DNA of 64,000 bases from Blepharisma japonicum (Eukaryota > Ciliophora > Heterotrichea > Heterotrichida > Blepharismidae): the NCBI GenBank assembly GCA_949751835.1, contig CATKHK010000010.1:434001-498000 (forward strand). Direction: 5' to 3'. A program made the translations under genes and the position numbers. A model generated the notes under the pieces. It saw nothing but the letters and a program-made list of their open reading frames with translations. It was not told where the DNA came from and made no database searches. This document shows, in pieces, positions 23,888 to 36,000 of the stretch; the stretch's first letter is position 1, and each line of letters starts with the position of its first letter.

Positions 23888-25270
23888 ATGTATTACACAT
23901 TTTTATGAAGCCTAGCATCAATTCTAGTACTTATTAACTTTGCTCTAGGCGTTCATAAGCCAGTACCATACAATGGATGCCCTGTTTTTGATCTCAAAAA
24001 CCATCTCTCTATTATCGAAAAATCTTCCATTTCGATCTTCTCATTGCAAAAAAACATATCAACTTTTAATCTTTTTACAGACACACAATTTATTTTAGAT
24101 TTGCTAAGGCTGCATATATCCGAAGAGGAGTTTTGTGAGCTACAGTCATCAGCGAATATAATGATGATGTTTCCAGCAGCAATCTGACTTCCTGAGAAAC
24201 ACATGTTTCTTACAGTTGTCAGGCTGAGGTATTCTGGAAGGACGGTTCTTAAGAGTTTTTTATATGCAAGTTTATTTGACTCTAACTGAAAGGAAGTAAT
24301 AACAGAAGAAATGATTGGGGTTACTCAAGTCCCTGGAATCATCCCAATTGATGTATTTGATTATAACATTGAAAACTCAGGGCCAGAGGACCCTCGCATA
24401 TTTTCATTTTCAAACGAAATCTACGTTATCTATAACATGATTGATATAGATGGAAAGAGAAAAATGTTTCTTTATAATTTTTCAACTGGCGAATCTAGGA
24501 CTCTAAGAATTATTGACCATCTCTGATGGTACCATTATGCTGAGAAAAACTGGACCCCTTTAATTATCGATGACAAAAGCATGTATTTTGTGTACAATTA
24601 TAAGAATTTTCAAATTTTGGATTGTACTGATAGAAAAAATTACTGCATAAAAAGCTCTGGAGAGTTTTTTACTGTTCCTTCTGTATTGAGAGGTGGATCA
24701 CCTTATGTGAGATTCCAGAAAACTAATTATTTTGTTTCATTTGGATACACACATATTGATTACAGAAAGGGTGAAGAATTTTGTGTTGTGTATAGGCCAG
24801 CAATTACGATTGTTTTCATTGAAGAAAATCCGCTTTCGTTTCAACTAATTTATCAAAGTGAGCCAATTGAATTTCAAGATAAACTATTTATTCAGCCTAT
24901 TATGAATTATACCTCAGGGAGCCAGGCTGAGATCTGTGGAGATAGGCGAATTATGATGGTAGTATCAATAGCTAACTGGGATTACGATAAAGACATAGTA
25001 GACATCACAATCAACCTAAATGACACAATCCCTCTTGCTATTCAGATTTCTGGACTCACAGATTTGGCTAATGATGTCATAAAAATGCATGAGAATCGTG
25101 TCTTTCTTGAAGAAACCAATTGTGCTGAAAAACTTGCTTGGAAGCATTTCGATCTTGAAGATATAGAGGGCACTAAGTTTAGCCCAAGGAAGAAAAGAAT
25201 GAGAGAGGTGAAAAACGATAAAAAAGACTTGGACCTAACAAAGGTGGTATTTCAAAATCTCCAAATCTAA
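23888..25270 (+). CDS. secreted beta-mannosyltransferase (GT91/BMT)-like protein, copy 1
   Basis: 460 aa with a signal peptide or signal anchor (MYYTFLWSLASILVLINFAL). The start at 23888 is required to include it. The order of motifs follows the fungal BMT family (GT91): GPEDPRIF about residue 165, YNMIDIDGKRKMF, EKNWTPLI about 218, MYFVYNYKNFQILDC, LRGGSPYVRF about 268, FVSFGYTHI, VVYRPAITIV about 303, SIANWDYDKDIVDI. Candida BMTs add beta-1,2-mannose to cell-surface glycans in the Golgi. Here the glycan acceptor is unknown. The Lys/Arg-rich tail lacks a retention signal I recognise. A paralogue lies 0.7 kb downstream. Confidence 0.7.
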
Positions 25271-25997
25271 GCATTTTTTAAATTATTTTGTTAAACATAT
25301 TTATTTTTAACTTTATAATATCTCAGCTATTGTTTCTGTTTCATACAGTTTAAACAGATTATTAAGAAAAACTACTAGCAGATATACTCTTATCTTAGTT
25401 TGAGCTATTTCAAAATGATTTCTGCTGCTTCGGATGAAGTTTAAATACAGCTTAGGGGTTACAAAAATATTAAAAAAATGTTGGCAACTTTTAACCCCTG
25501 TTGTTTGGCAAGGATATGCTTTTAATAATCAAGCTAAAACTTGAGAAGGCTAAAAAACAAGTAAAGCTATTCAGCTGGAAGTTTATCCTTTTAATGCTCA
25601 GCTAAAGGAAAAAATCTAATTTAAGCAGCTTAAAATAAAGAGAAACCTTTATTAATAGCCTGAGATATCTAGAAATATATTTTGGCTATCATTCTTAATT
25701 CCTGCTATTATATTTAACTCTCAATCATCAATACGGAAAATTTAAATAGGTCTAATTTTTCAATAACAATTTTTTTAAAAATCCAGTTTTGATAAATACT
25801 GCATCTGCTAAGTTTAATATGGATTTAATGATTTCAGTAGCTTATTTTTAAAGTTTTATTTCAAAGAATTGAGATTTGAAAGGATATATAAATCTAAAAT
25901 GGATAACCAAATTAATTTCAAATAGTTTCACTTCATTTTCAATGGCAAAATAACCAAATAATAGTTATTACTATGTATAAATAATAAATAATTATAG
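25271..25997. other. intergenic with an 8-bp inverted repeat
   Basis: 727 nt between the two BMT-like genes. AGGGGTTA at 25454-25461 is complementary to TAACCCCT at 25492-25499 with a 30-nt loop. The stretch 25440-25620 is slightly less AT-rich than its surroundings. No gene supported. Confidence 0.4.
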
Positions 25998-27332
25998 ATG
26001 AATATGAAGCTATCATTAGGTGTTATCGCAATTCTACTACTCATAAAATGCACATTAGGAGACCATAAGCCTGTGTCTTTTAAAGGATGTCCTGTATTTG
26101 ACATCAATAAGCGCGTATTTGTGATGCAAAATTCTTTACTGTCTTGGCCTCCATTCAAGAGAGGAGTTGCTGCTCATAAGATATTCACGGACACAGAATT
26201 CATTTATAGCATGCTGAAGCTACATTTAACAGAAGAAGAATTTTGCAGCATACAATCAGCTAATGGCATCAATTTGATGTTCCCCGCAGCTATATGGCTT
26301 CCAGAAAAAAATATGTACCTTGTTGTAGTAAGACTGTTTCTAAATTTAACTAAAAGCTATTTATACACAAGTTTCTTTGATTCTGATTGAAAAGAAGTAA
26401 TAACAGAGGACGTGGTGGGTGCTACACAAGTTCCTGGAATACTCCCTATTGAAGTCTACGATTACAATGTAGAATGCTCTGGACCAGAAGACCCAAGGAT
26501 TTTTAGATTTGGCAAAGAAATCTATGTTATTTATAACATGATTGATGTTGACCTCAGGAGGAAAATGTTTCTTTATCGATTTGAAACGGGTGAAACATGG
26601 CCTTTAGAAATAATAGAGCACACTTGGGGTACAGCTTATGCAGAAAAGAATTGGACTCCTTTGATTGTGGATGATGAGCATCTGTATTTTGTGTATAATC
26701 ATAAAAATTTTCAAATATTGGATTGCACATATAGCCAAAAAGAGCTATGTAAAAGAGTATCTGGAGAGCCATATAGTTTGCCTGCCGGCTTAAGGGGCGG
26801 CTCACCTTATGTTAGGTTCGGGTCTTCAAACTATTTTGTATCCCTTGGATATTCACACTTAAAGTACAAAAAAGGTATTGACTGTTGTGTCTTTTACAGG
26901 CCAACTCTCACAATTGCTGCAATTGGTAAAAATCCAGATAAATTCGACTTAATTTTTCAAAGCGAGCCTATTGATTTTCAAACCCTCCTAATTGAACCAT
27001 TTACTCAATACAATTCAACTGAACATATCAAGATCTGTGATTCAGGAAGAATTATGATGGCTCTTTCAATCGCTAACTGGGATTATGATGACGATGTGGT
27101 GGATATCACTTTAAATTTAAACGACGCAGTAGCACTGGCTGCTAAAGTAACTGGGCTTACTGATTTGGTTTTAGATGTGATTAATATGCATGAAAAAGGC
27201 TCTTTATATGGTGGGGATGATTGCGTAGAAAAACTTGTTTATAGGCATTTTGATTTTGAAGACCCAGAAATTAGCCAAAGAAATAGCTTAAGGAGAAGGA
27301 GAATGAAGAAAACAGCAGTAAATAATAACTAA
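25998..27332 (+). CDS. secreted beta-mannosyltransferase (GT91/BMT)-like protein, copy 2
   Basis: 444-aa tandem paralogue of the previous gene, same strand. Clear signal peptide (MNMKLSLGVIAILLLIKCTL). Conserved landmarks: KGCPVFDI, MFPAAIWLPEKN, VPGILPIEVYDYN, GPEDPRIF about 161, EKNWTPLI about 215, LRGGSPYVRF about 266, YRPTLTIA about 300, MMALSIANWDYDDDVVDI. The UGA in FFDSDWKEVITED aligns with the same Trp in copy 1. Both copies keep all motifs, so they were retained by selection. Expected site is the secretory pathway lumen; activity is inferred from fungal BMTs only. Confidence 0.7.
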
Positions 27333-27430
27333 TATACAAAACAGAAAATAGCCTTTTTATAATAAATAATTTTTAATATTCGAGTGAGTTTATTAAATAC
27401 TCATGTTAAGCTGATAATCTGATATTACTT

Positions 27431-28129
27431 CTAAAGAATTCTTCTATTATCTAAAAGCTTTTTGATGTAATAAGCTTGCCAAGCGCTAACTGCAATAACC
27501 CCCAAACTTTCCAAAATGCTAAAAATGAACACATTTCTATTAGAATCAGCCATAGTCCTATAATGCGACTCTTGTCTCAGCTGAGCAAATTGGTTGTCGA
27601 CTTGGAAATCTTTAATTTCTTTCTGTATATCTACGAGCTGCGTTTCAAGAGGAGTTAAATGCTCAGTCTTCAACACTTCATCAGTAGAATTCCCACAATT
27701 TAATGCAAAAGTCACTACATGTTTTTGTATCACTTTTGTATTTTTGAATTTAAATGTGTACATCCCTACTTGCTCTGCATCAAAATAAAAAAGCGCTTCA
27801 GATTTTTTCTTTTTTTCAAAAATCACTTTCATGCTTGGGTTCATGATTGAAAATTCAATATCGCGGGATTCCTTACTTGTAATGAACCACGCTCCTCGAA
27901 TTTTTGATGGAATTACGTCAATTGTTTCAAAGAAAATCTCTTCTCCTCTTGCAGGGAGCTCAAAAGTGACCATATCTGATGGGACGAAGCCTACCATATG
28001 TTCGTCCCATTCTTTCATTAGTTGAGATCTCTCATCTTCTGCATTGATTTCAACTGATTCTTCATGAGGAATCCTTCTCTTTTCCTGTGCAAATGCAAAT
28101 GCGAAAACACACACAAATGCCAATTTCAT
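27431..28129 (-). CDS. p24/TMED family cargo receptor (GOLD domain)
   Basis: 232 aa. Signal peptide of about 14 residues, GOLD domain about 30-150 (VTFELPARGEEIFFETI ... YTFKFKN, FALNCGN), coiled coil about 155-190 (LTPLETQLVDIQKEIKDFQ), the p24-typical HYRTMADSNRNVFIFSILES segment, one TM about 200-220, and a short tail with two adjacent Lys (YYIKKLL). p24 proteins cycle between ER and Golgi in COPI/COPII vesicles and select lumenal cargo. Head-to-head with the TBC gene; the two start codons are only 52 nt apart. Confidence 0.9.
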   Translation of the reverse strand: MKLAFVCVFAFAFAQEKRRIPHEESVEINAEDERSQLMKEWDEHMVGFVPSDMVTFELPARGEEIFFETIDVIPSKIRGAWFITSKESRDIEFSIMNPSMKVIFEKKKKSEALFYFDAEQVGMYTFKFKNTKVIQKHVVTFALNCGNSTDEVLKTEHLTPLETQLVDIQKEIKDFQVDNQFAQLRQESHYRTMADSNRNVFIFSILESLGVIAVSAWQAYYIKKLLDNRRIL

Positions 28130-28181
28130 TTGTAATTAATTTATGAATCATTGATTTCCTTAATTGCTTGCGTATTTATAA

Positions 28182-29544
28182 ATGGAATCCTGGTATTCAG
28201 GTGCGTCATTTGAAGAAATAAGAAGATTGGCCTTAGATGGCCATTTAAGACACCGCTTTATTGCATGGCAAGTTATGCTTGGCATATTTTATGGGACTGT
28301 TGACAACTGGGTGCTGATAACTCATAAGCACAGGCTCGATTATAATAGAAAAAAGGCTGAATTAATTCCAAAGAAAATTTTAGGTCAAGACATAATTCTT
28401 GATAATCCTCTTTCAAACAATGCCCAAGTAATCTCTAACTAGACAGAGCCCCTGGTATACTCATTTTAAGAACCAAGAAATCCGTCGAATCATCAGAATT
28501 GATGTGGATAGGACTTTCCAAAAATATCAATTTTTCCAACAAGAAAGAAACAAAGCATACTTAGAAAATACTTTATTTGTTTGGAGCATGACCCATACTT
28601 TAGGATATAATCAAGGGTTCAATGAAATAATGGCTGTTATATTATATGCAGGTCTTTCCGATGAAGAAACCCCAGATAATTTAATTAGCCGTGAAAACAT
28701 TGAAGCAGACTGCTATACGATATTTTCTAAACTAATGGATACAGGCATTGCTAATATGTTTATACAAAAGTTTTCAAGGCCTAAACTCAGGGATAATGCC
28801 CTAGATGAAATCACAACTGTCGATAGATCATCAGAGAACGATTTATCAGAAACGATCAGAAGATGCCATTACGTATATCACAGAGTTCTGCAGGCAACTG
28901 ATCCAGAGCTATATCATCATATATTAAGATATAAATATGAGCCTCAGCTATTTTTGGTAAGATGACTGAGGTGCATGCTTAGTCGTGAATTTTCATTGAA
29001 CCAAACCCTTGTTATTTGGGACACGATTTTTGCATGCCATGACTTAAAATGTAAGGATTTTGAATTGCTTAATTATATATGTGCAGCTATGCTTTCTTCA
29101 AATAGAGAAAACTGTAAATGATATTTAGTGCTGGGTAAAAGGGATTCTGATTTGTTGCAAGAATTAATGAATCCTCTTCCTATTGAAGATATCAGAGGAG
29201 TTCTGCAAATTGCTATGAGATATCTTAGGGAGAAACCTGATAATAAAATTAATTATACTCCACGTCAAGGATCGAACATTTTTACTTCTTCATTGAAAAT
29301 GCTGTATGACTTGGTGACGACAAGAATTGGGCCTCCTATTGCACCAGTTGTTAAAATTTCAGAAATTCCTAAAAAAGAGAGAGAGATTACTCTAGAAAGT
29401 ATGTTAAAAATTACAAAGCAGGTTAAAGCTATGATTGAAAAACAAAAAAAAGAGTAAAGCTTATATAGAAAAGAGATAGATGAAAATGAAATGCGATCAG
29501 CAATTAGACTATTAAAAATCATGCTTGATTATAATGAAGATTAA
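28182..29544 (+). CDS. TBC-domain Rab GTPase-activating protein, TBC1D5-like
   Basis: 438 aa from four exons. Introns 28428-28442 (15 nt), 28455-28470 (16 nt) and 29454-29468 (15 nt). The second exon is only 12 nt (28443-28454, TEPL). The TBC dual finger is intact: IIRIDVDRTFQKY supplies the catalytic Arg and LGYNQGFNEIMAVI the Gln. Downstream ADCYTIFSKLMDT, ELYHHILRYKYEPQLFLVRW and LSREFSLNQTLVIWDTIF follow TBC1D5, which acts on Rab7 and retromer. The third intron, if unspliced, ends the protein at UAA; splicing adds KEIDENEMRSAIRLLKIMLD. Substrate Rab is inference. Confidence 0.88.
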
Positions 29545-29728
29545 TGTAAAGATTCATTAAATTGCTATCTATTAAATTAAATAATCAATATAAGAGTATC
29601 TACTTGTTTGATTTTACAGCTCAAAATAAATGAAGATCTGCATATAATAATATATTAAAATTTTAAGCTAACTAAATATCCTAACTTAAAATGATAGTTT
29701 AACTGTGAATAAATTATTATGTATAGAC

Positions 29729-30091
29729 TTAATAGACATGGCGGAGCCTTTCTTTGAAATCCCCATTGTCAATGTTTTTTTGAAGTTCTCTCAAGCCTCC
29801 AAAATAAGTCCCGCCAATGAAAATGTAAGGAGTAGATTTCCTTGACGTCATATTTTGTAAAGCATCATAAATCTGGCTATTGTCATTCATATGATCCAAT
29901 TCAAAATATTCAAAATTTACGGAATTCTTCCTAAGTAAAGACTTTGTTACCATTGATTGCTCACATAATGATCGAGAATATACTAAAACAGGATATTCTT
30001 TTGCTTGATTTTTTACAACTTCAGTAAAGGGCTCAATAAAGTCAATTCTGGCTTCTGCATGCTTATCATATTTAGAGCATTGGCATCCCAT
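29729..30091 (-). CDS. membrane-anchored monothiol glutaredoxin-like protein
   Basis: 120 aa. MGCQCSKYD gives an N-terminal myristoylation/palmitoylation signal. Thioredoxin fold follows: VLVYSRSLCEQSMVTKSLL carries the active-site Cys in a CEQS motif in place of CPYC, so only one thiol remains. STPYIFIGGTYFGGLRELQ has the cis-Pro and the glutathione-binding GG. Such monothiol forms either deglutathionylate proteins or bind Fe-S clusters; here lipid anchoring implies a role at a membrane. Complete gene, no intron. Confidence 0.85.
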   Translation of the reverse strand: MGCQCSKYDKHAEARIDFIEPFTEVVKNQAKEYPVLVYSRSLCEQSMVTKSLLRKNSVNFEYFELDHMNDNSQIYDALQNMTSRKSTPYIFIGGTYFGGLRELQKNIDNGDFKERLRHVY

Positions 30092-30240
30092 TTTTTTTAC
30101 GAATTGTATATAATAGAATCTTTAAAAGTATAATTAAATTCATACTAAAGGTTTGTAACTATAAAATTTTAATCAAAAAAGAAATACACTAATGATAAAT
30201 TGTATTTTACCACTAAAAATTGGAATATTAATATATTTAT

Positions 30241-32190
30241 TTAAACTGTGTGCAATGGGACCATTTGTAAGTTTTGCAGTATAGAGTACACTATTTTGTG
30301 TAAGCGATTAAGTTCTTTTTTTTCTTTAGCTATTAATTTTCTTTCTTTTATTTGCTCTGATTTTATTTTATTAAGTTTTTCATTTCCTTCTTCAAGCTTT
30401 TCTTTAATTTGCTTGATATGCTCCCTTTCATTGGTTATTCTTTCTTTTTCTCTTTCTAATTCTATTTTTTCATCTTTTAATATTTCAAAGTAATCTTTAG
30501 TGTCAGGACTTTTATAGAACAGCTCTTGAAAATATTTTTCATTTTCGTTAAATTGGTTTTCTTTCTGATCAAGATAGTCTAAATTTTTGTCTAAGGATAA
30601 TAAATTTGGGTCCTGAGGTAGTAGAATATCTGAATAATTTGTTGAAAGTTGTTCAGGGCTCTCAGTTGTTGAGCATCTTTCAGGCGAGTCTTCTTGAATT
30701 GGGAACAAAAATGCCTGTGCTCTTGGAGTTTCAAGCTTTCTTGTTCTGCTATACTGGGTCATCATAATTTTTGAAGCAATCCCATATTTTTTGTATATTT
30801 GCTGAATCAAATCTTTTCTTTTTTTCTCTTTATTATCAGATTCTTTTTCCATAGCTCTGACCATATGAGCCAGTGATCTTACCTGCTTTTTTGATTCATA
30901 AATGGCTTTTTCTCCTCTTAAATTGGATATTTTATTTTTAACATTATCAATTTTCAATTCAATTTTATCAGGATCTCCAGTGGTTTCTGAATATTCCTTT
31001 ATTTTTGATTCAAGCTCTTCAAGACGTCCCTGAAGCCCAACAACTTGTTTAAATCTATAGGAAGGTGTTTGAGGCTTTGTGGAGCTTGATACAAAACTAT
31101 CATCTAGGGAAAAATCTAAATCGACTTCTTTTGATAATAATTGCTGAGAACTTACACTTAAATCTTGATAGCCATAATTTTTAAAAAACATTTCTAAATG
31201 CCTCTTTAATTTGTAAGTTTCTTGCTCCTGAATCCTCATTTGATCTCTTCATATCTGCTTTTCTCTTTCATAGGCGGATTTTGCTGATTTGAGTTCATTT
31301 TCTCTTTTTGCTAGCATCGATTTTTGCTCGTTTAATTCTTTGATTCTCATTAAATAGTGTGCTTTTAATTCACCTAATTCTTCTTGTTGTGAATTTAAAT
31401 ATTCTTGTGCCAATTCTGACTGAGGGTCTTTACTTAAAGCATATTTCATTTCCATCTCTGAAGCAATTTCTTCTCTTATCCTATCTATACTAATAGATCT
31501 TTCCTTTCAATTTTTTTCGTATGACTGCTTTGAATTTTCCAAACCATTTTTATTCATTCCGCCATGTAAATTCTCACACAAAACTTGAGCATCTTTTAAC
31601 TCGTCAACTTCATTCTCCAATTCCCTTATATAAGCTTCCAAATATTCTTTGGTCCTATATTCCTCTGATCTTTCCTTCGCAATATCCTGGTACGACAGCA
31701 CTTCATACTGAATATCTAAATTCAACAAAACATCTCCAAAAGGAATTTCAACAGACTGATCAGACTTATTGTCAAGGATGCGATTAAAAATCCTGATATT
31801 ATTAAAGACGTCAATATTTGTGCATGAAACTCTTAAATGTTTTGGATTTTCGGATATTCTCATTTCAAAAGCGCTAAAATCCTCAATTATCATCTGGTAG
31901 CGGTCAAGTTGAATTAGCAGGTCTTCAAGCTTTTGTTCAAAATCTTCTTGAATATAGAAGGAGTCATAGACTTTAAGCTGCTCTTCCAGTTGGAGACTGT
32001 CATATTCTACTTCTTCTGCTGTAAGGATAGAACCTATTGATTTCATGATATCAGAATTCTCTACCCTTATTGGGGAACGGTTTTCAATCTCATTTAAAGC
32101 TTCTTCTAAAGCAGCATTTATTCTGTCTATTTGGCTCTCTAGAAATACAGGGTTTTCTTTTTCGCTAAGAGTTTTAGATACGTCGGCCAT
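30241..32190 (-). CDS. long coiled-coil protein, unrecognised
   Basis: 649 aa, one exon with UGA-Trp at two junctions (YEKNWKERSI and REKQIWRDQM). N-terminal 190 residues look globular or mixed, with an acidic segment. Extensive coiled coil from about 190 to 330 and 350-450, and again 540-640 (ERITNEREHIKQIKEKLEEG). Ser/Pro-rich spacer near 380-420. No catalytic motif. Probably structural (centriolar, cortical or vesicular), which the sequence alone cannot decide. Confidence 0.8.
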
Positions 32191-32406
32191 TTGATAAGTT
32201 TAAAATTAAACGATGAAAGAGATACTAACTATTTAAATTTAATAAATAATTAATTTAATTAAAAATTAAGAAGAAAAAATTATGATTTGGGGTTGTATCA
32301 ATGGGGAGATTGGTAATTCTATTTTAAAATATTGTAAAAATTTTTAAAAGTTTATATTAATTATCAGAGTTACATAATTCTCCTGATTTATTGGAGGCTC
32401 CAAATG

Positions 32407-32610
32407 CTATATTGTAGAATAGGATTCATCTTTATAGGGATTCAGATATTTATCACAGCAATCACAGCAAGCACAGCATCTTTCTTTCATTGGATACCAC
32501 CACAGAGAGCAGCAATCCTTGACTTTATTTTTGCAATAAACTATTCCGTTGTAAGTATATTTGCAGCATATTGCAATACCTTTGCAAAATGCAGAGCAGC
32601 AGGCACCCAT
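32407..32610 (-). CDS. small Cys-rich lipid-anchored-type protein
   Basis: 67 aa, 14 cysteines, mostly as CC pairs. Begins MGACCSAFCKG, matching N-myristoylation followed by palmitoylation. Ends in a short polar tail. The plus strand is also open here, but the minus frame has an ATG with a plausible targeting signal and ends in UAG. No zinc-binding spacing recognised. Small palmitoylated Cys-rich proteins are common on ciliate membranes. Coding status is likely but not proven. Confidence 0.55.
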   Translation of the reverse strand: MGACCSAFCKGIAICCKYTYNGIVYCKNKVKDCCSLWWYPMKERCCACCDCCDKYLNPYKDESYSTI

Positions 32611-33059
32611 TTATTACGTTATGCGTTATTTAATAAGAAAATTTGATAAATAATAGAAATCTAGATATTAATTTTACTTTTCTGGTTTATTTTGCACCAA
32701 ATGCCATTAAAGCACAGGGAAAAAATAATATGACTGTTACAAATTAAATTAGTTCAGTTAAATTATCTTCTAAGTGGAAATAAAAATTCTGATCTATTAG
32801 TTTTGCATTATAGGAGTCTAATGCTATGAAATTTTAAAAAATTTATAGTAATAATAAAATTTGATGCTTAATACTCAAAGAAAAACTCTTAATAAAATTT
32901 GTCTCAGAAATAATAAGATTTCACTAAATTGAAAATATAGCTAAATTCATCTTAATGCATAATTTTGTCAAATTAACTATTTCTTTTCCTAGCCCAATTT
33001 ATTAAAAAAACAATGCAAATTCCTCAATAAAATAAATCATAAACTAATATCTGTAAAGA
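32611..33059. other. intergenic, nothing seen
   Basis: 449 nt AT-rich divergent spacer. Confidence 0.5.
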
Positions 33060-36000
33060 ATGGCAAGCAAGAAATATGTAAATCTTATCTAGGGAGCATT
33101 CTGACTGCCTCAGTCAGCTGGCATAGCTTCAGACCTTCCTCCACCAAAGCACCTTTTCCCCTCCAATCTTCATCTCAAATCTTGTGCCGTTGGAATTAAA
33201 AAAGGGATCTGCTTGGCAGAAGATGGAAAAGTTTACGAAAAAAGATTCACGAAAGAAGAAAACAAAGAACAGCTTAAAGAAATTTTCATCCAAAATACCA
33301 TAAAAAATATTTCATGCACTGATATGATGGGGATGATGATAAATATTCAAGGAGAAGTTTTCATCTGAGGAGAAGACTCCAATCAAGGTGGGCTTTTTGT
33401 GGAGCCGGGGCTATTTTTCTCGGAAAATCCTATTAAAGTTCCACAACTCTCTGAAATAGTCCAAGGTTCCTTAGGCAAAACACATGCTGCTGTAATTGAT
33501 TCTATGGGTCATCTTTTTACGTGGGGAACTGGCTCGCAAGGTGAGCTTGGGACTCTTGGCTTTACAATCAGCAATCAGCCACCACAGATTGTTGAAAGCG
33601 CAAAAATCTTTAAAGCCAAACAAGTGATATGTGGGCCTTCTTTTACTTGTATATGTACAGACGGATGCTATGTGTACTTATACGGGATTATTGGAAGTGC
33701 TCACAATTACATTAATTCAAGAAGATCATCAGTAGTAAGAAGACTCTCAACTTCCTCACCAAAAAAAGGAGCTGGAAATTATCCTTATACATTACCAGAA
33801 TTAGAGAAATATTCAACGATTTTTGTCTGCTGTGGGACTAATTACATTGCAATACTCACAGATTCTGGAGAAGTTTATGTTTTTGATGACTGTATGGACT
33901 TAGTAAAGCTTCCTATTAATTATGGGAACGATATTAATTTTATAGCAAGCACGCTGGAGGTAGTGTATGGGTATTCAAGAAATTCAAATTGTATTTATGA
34001 ATGAAGAGAAAAAGTCCAAAGCATGCTGTCAACGAACTCTGATTTCTGTGATTGTCAGCTTGCTTATTGGATAGGAAGGGTTTATAGTGTTGATAGCGAG
34101 TACTCTACAAGGCTAAGCTTGATCTCTACTTCTTCACATATGGCTGGGCTGTTATATGAAGCTGAAGAGCCAGGCTATAAGCATATAGCTACCTTTGTAG
34201 ACGAACTTTCTCCTTATAAGAGATCAGAATGCACGACGAAGCTAATAGGTTCAGTCTTTGACTCAATTGACTACAAAATGGAAAAAAATCTATCTTTACG
34301 ATCAAGCCTAAGAAGTTCATTAGATCTCACCAATATAGAAGGCCATGAAGATTTGGAAAGGCTTTATCCAAAAGGCTATAATGACAAAACAATTGTGAAA
34401 ATAATTCAATACCGAAATGAATTCGAAAGAAAAGAAAAATTAACAAAATCAATATCTCTTATAGTCAGTCCATTAATAAAGAGTAGTTTTTTGAAAATAA
34501 AAGAATTTGCAAGTGTAAAAAAAATGTATGAAAAGACTCTATCAGCAGCCTTGATGTCTGGGGTAATTGGAAAATTTTATCATAAATATAGGATTGGAAG
34601 TGAAGCTTATGCATTTCAATTAATTAAAAGATTTTCTAATCTGAGCTGAAAGGATGACTCAAACTATGATCAACGAAAAATAGAAGGGACTAGAGAAATC
34701 TGGCATGAAATTTCAACTTTATGCTATAAGCAGAAATTAATGGCTTTTACCTTGATAAAAGGAAGAGAGATTTTTTGTCTGCAAAGAAAAACAGCTTTGT
34801 TGACGCTAAAACAATTAATTAAAGATATGAACAGAAGAGCTATCAATATAGCGTTTGAGAAATGATCAAGTTGTAACGCATTTGATGAAAATAAATTTCA
34901 CATCTATAAATTGGTCAGTTTGATTTCACAAAAAAGGACTCGGAATTTAAATTTTGGACTTAAAAGTCTGATTTTATCAGCAAAAGAAAAGGATACTGGG
35001 CAAAAAACTATTGGGAAAATTTTGAAAAAATGCATTATTTTATATGAAAGAACTTATTTTAAGCAAGCTATAAAGATATGGAAAAAGAATATCGATTTTG
35101 TAAAAATGAGCGAATTTAACCAGGATTATCGAAAAAGATTAAACGCAAAAATAATTTTTACAAGAATATCTTTGAGTGTAAAACGGCTTAAATCAAAAGT
35201 TTTCAAAATTCTTCATGATCACTCTACCGAAGGTTATTATCAAAGGAAAGAAGAAAATTTAGCTCAAGGTGCCTTAAGCCAAGACAACAATAGTGATTCT
35301 GAACGAGCAAAGAACGACAAAGATTCAACATTTGAAGAAAAGCTCCAAACTCTTGAAAGTTACCTGCAAATTATCCAATTAAATATTTTAAGCGAAGCAT
35401 GGAGTAGCTTTATGGACAATGGCAAAAAAAGGGTATATAGTATTATAAGTTTACCAAATACAACTGATGCTACTTCAAATAACACCCCAGAAATCTTCAG
35501 GCAGGATGATGAAATGGTTCATATGCCCCCAATTGATATCTTTCCAGTTCGTCATGGAACAAATTCATCTTTGAGTTCCAATCCATTTAACTTCTTGTCT
35601 ATCTTTCCTAATTTGCATATGCAACTATCTGAGAAAGATAAACAAAAATTAGAATTTATTTCACCAATTTATTCAGATAAATTTATCTTAGACTTGCCAA
35701 ATGAGCAGAGGTCTCACCCAATGGATCTTGAAGACTCTGATGCTCTAAGAACTCCAAACTCAACCCCAACTAAATTCAAGCTTTTTAATATCTCTCAGCC
35801 TGCATTTAAAACCCCTGAAGTTAAGGACCAAAATGAAACAAGTAGGTCGAATCTATTTGCAGATCAATCATTGCAAAGAAGCTTCGATAATTCAGATTAC
35901 CAGAAAAAGCTGATCCAAAACATGATTTCTAAGCCAAAAATCGTAAAAGAAAAAGAACCAGAAAAGGAAAAAGGGTTAGAAGTTGCTCTTAACTCAGGCA

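Noticed and set aside
32404-32646. Plus-strand 80-codon frame over the Cys-rich gene
   Set aside because: The minus frame has a lipid-anchor start and coherent composition; the plus frame looks like its shadow, though this is not certain.
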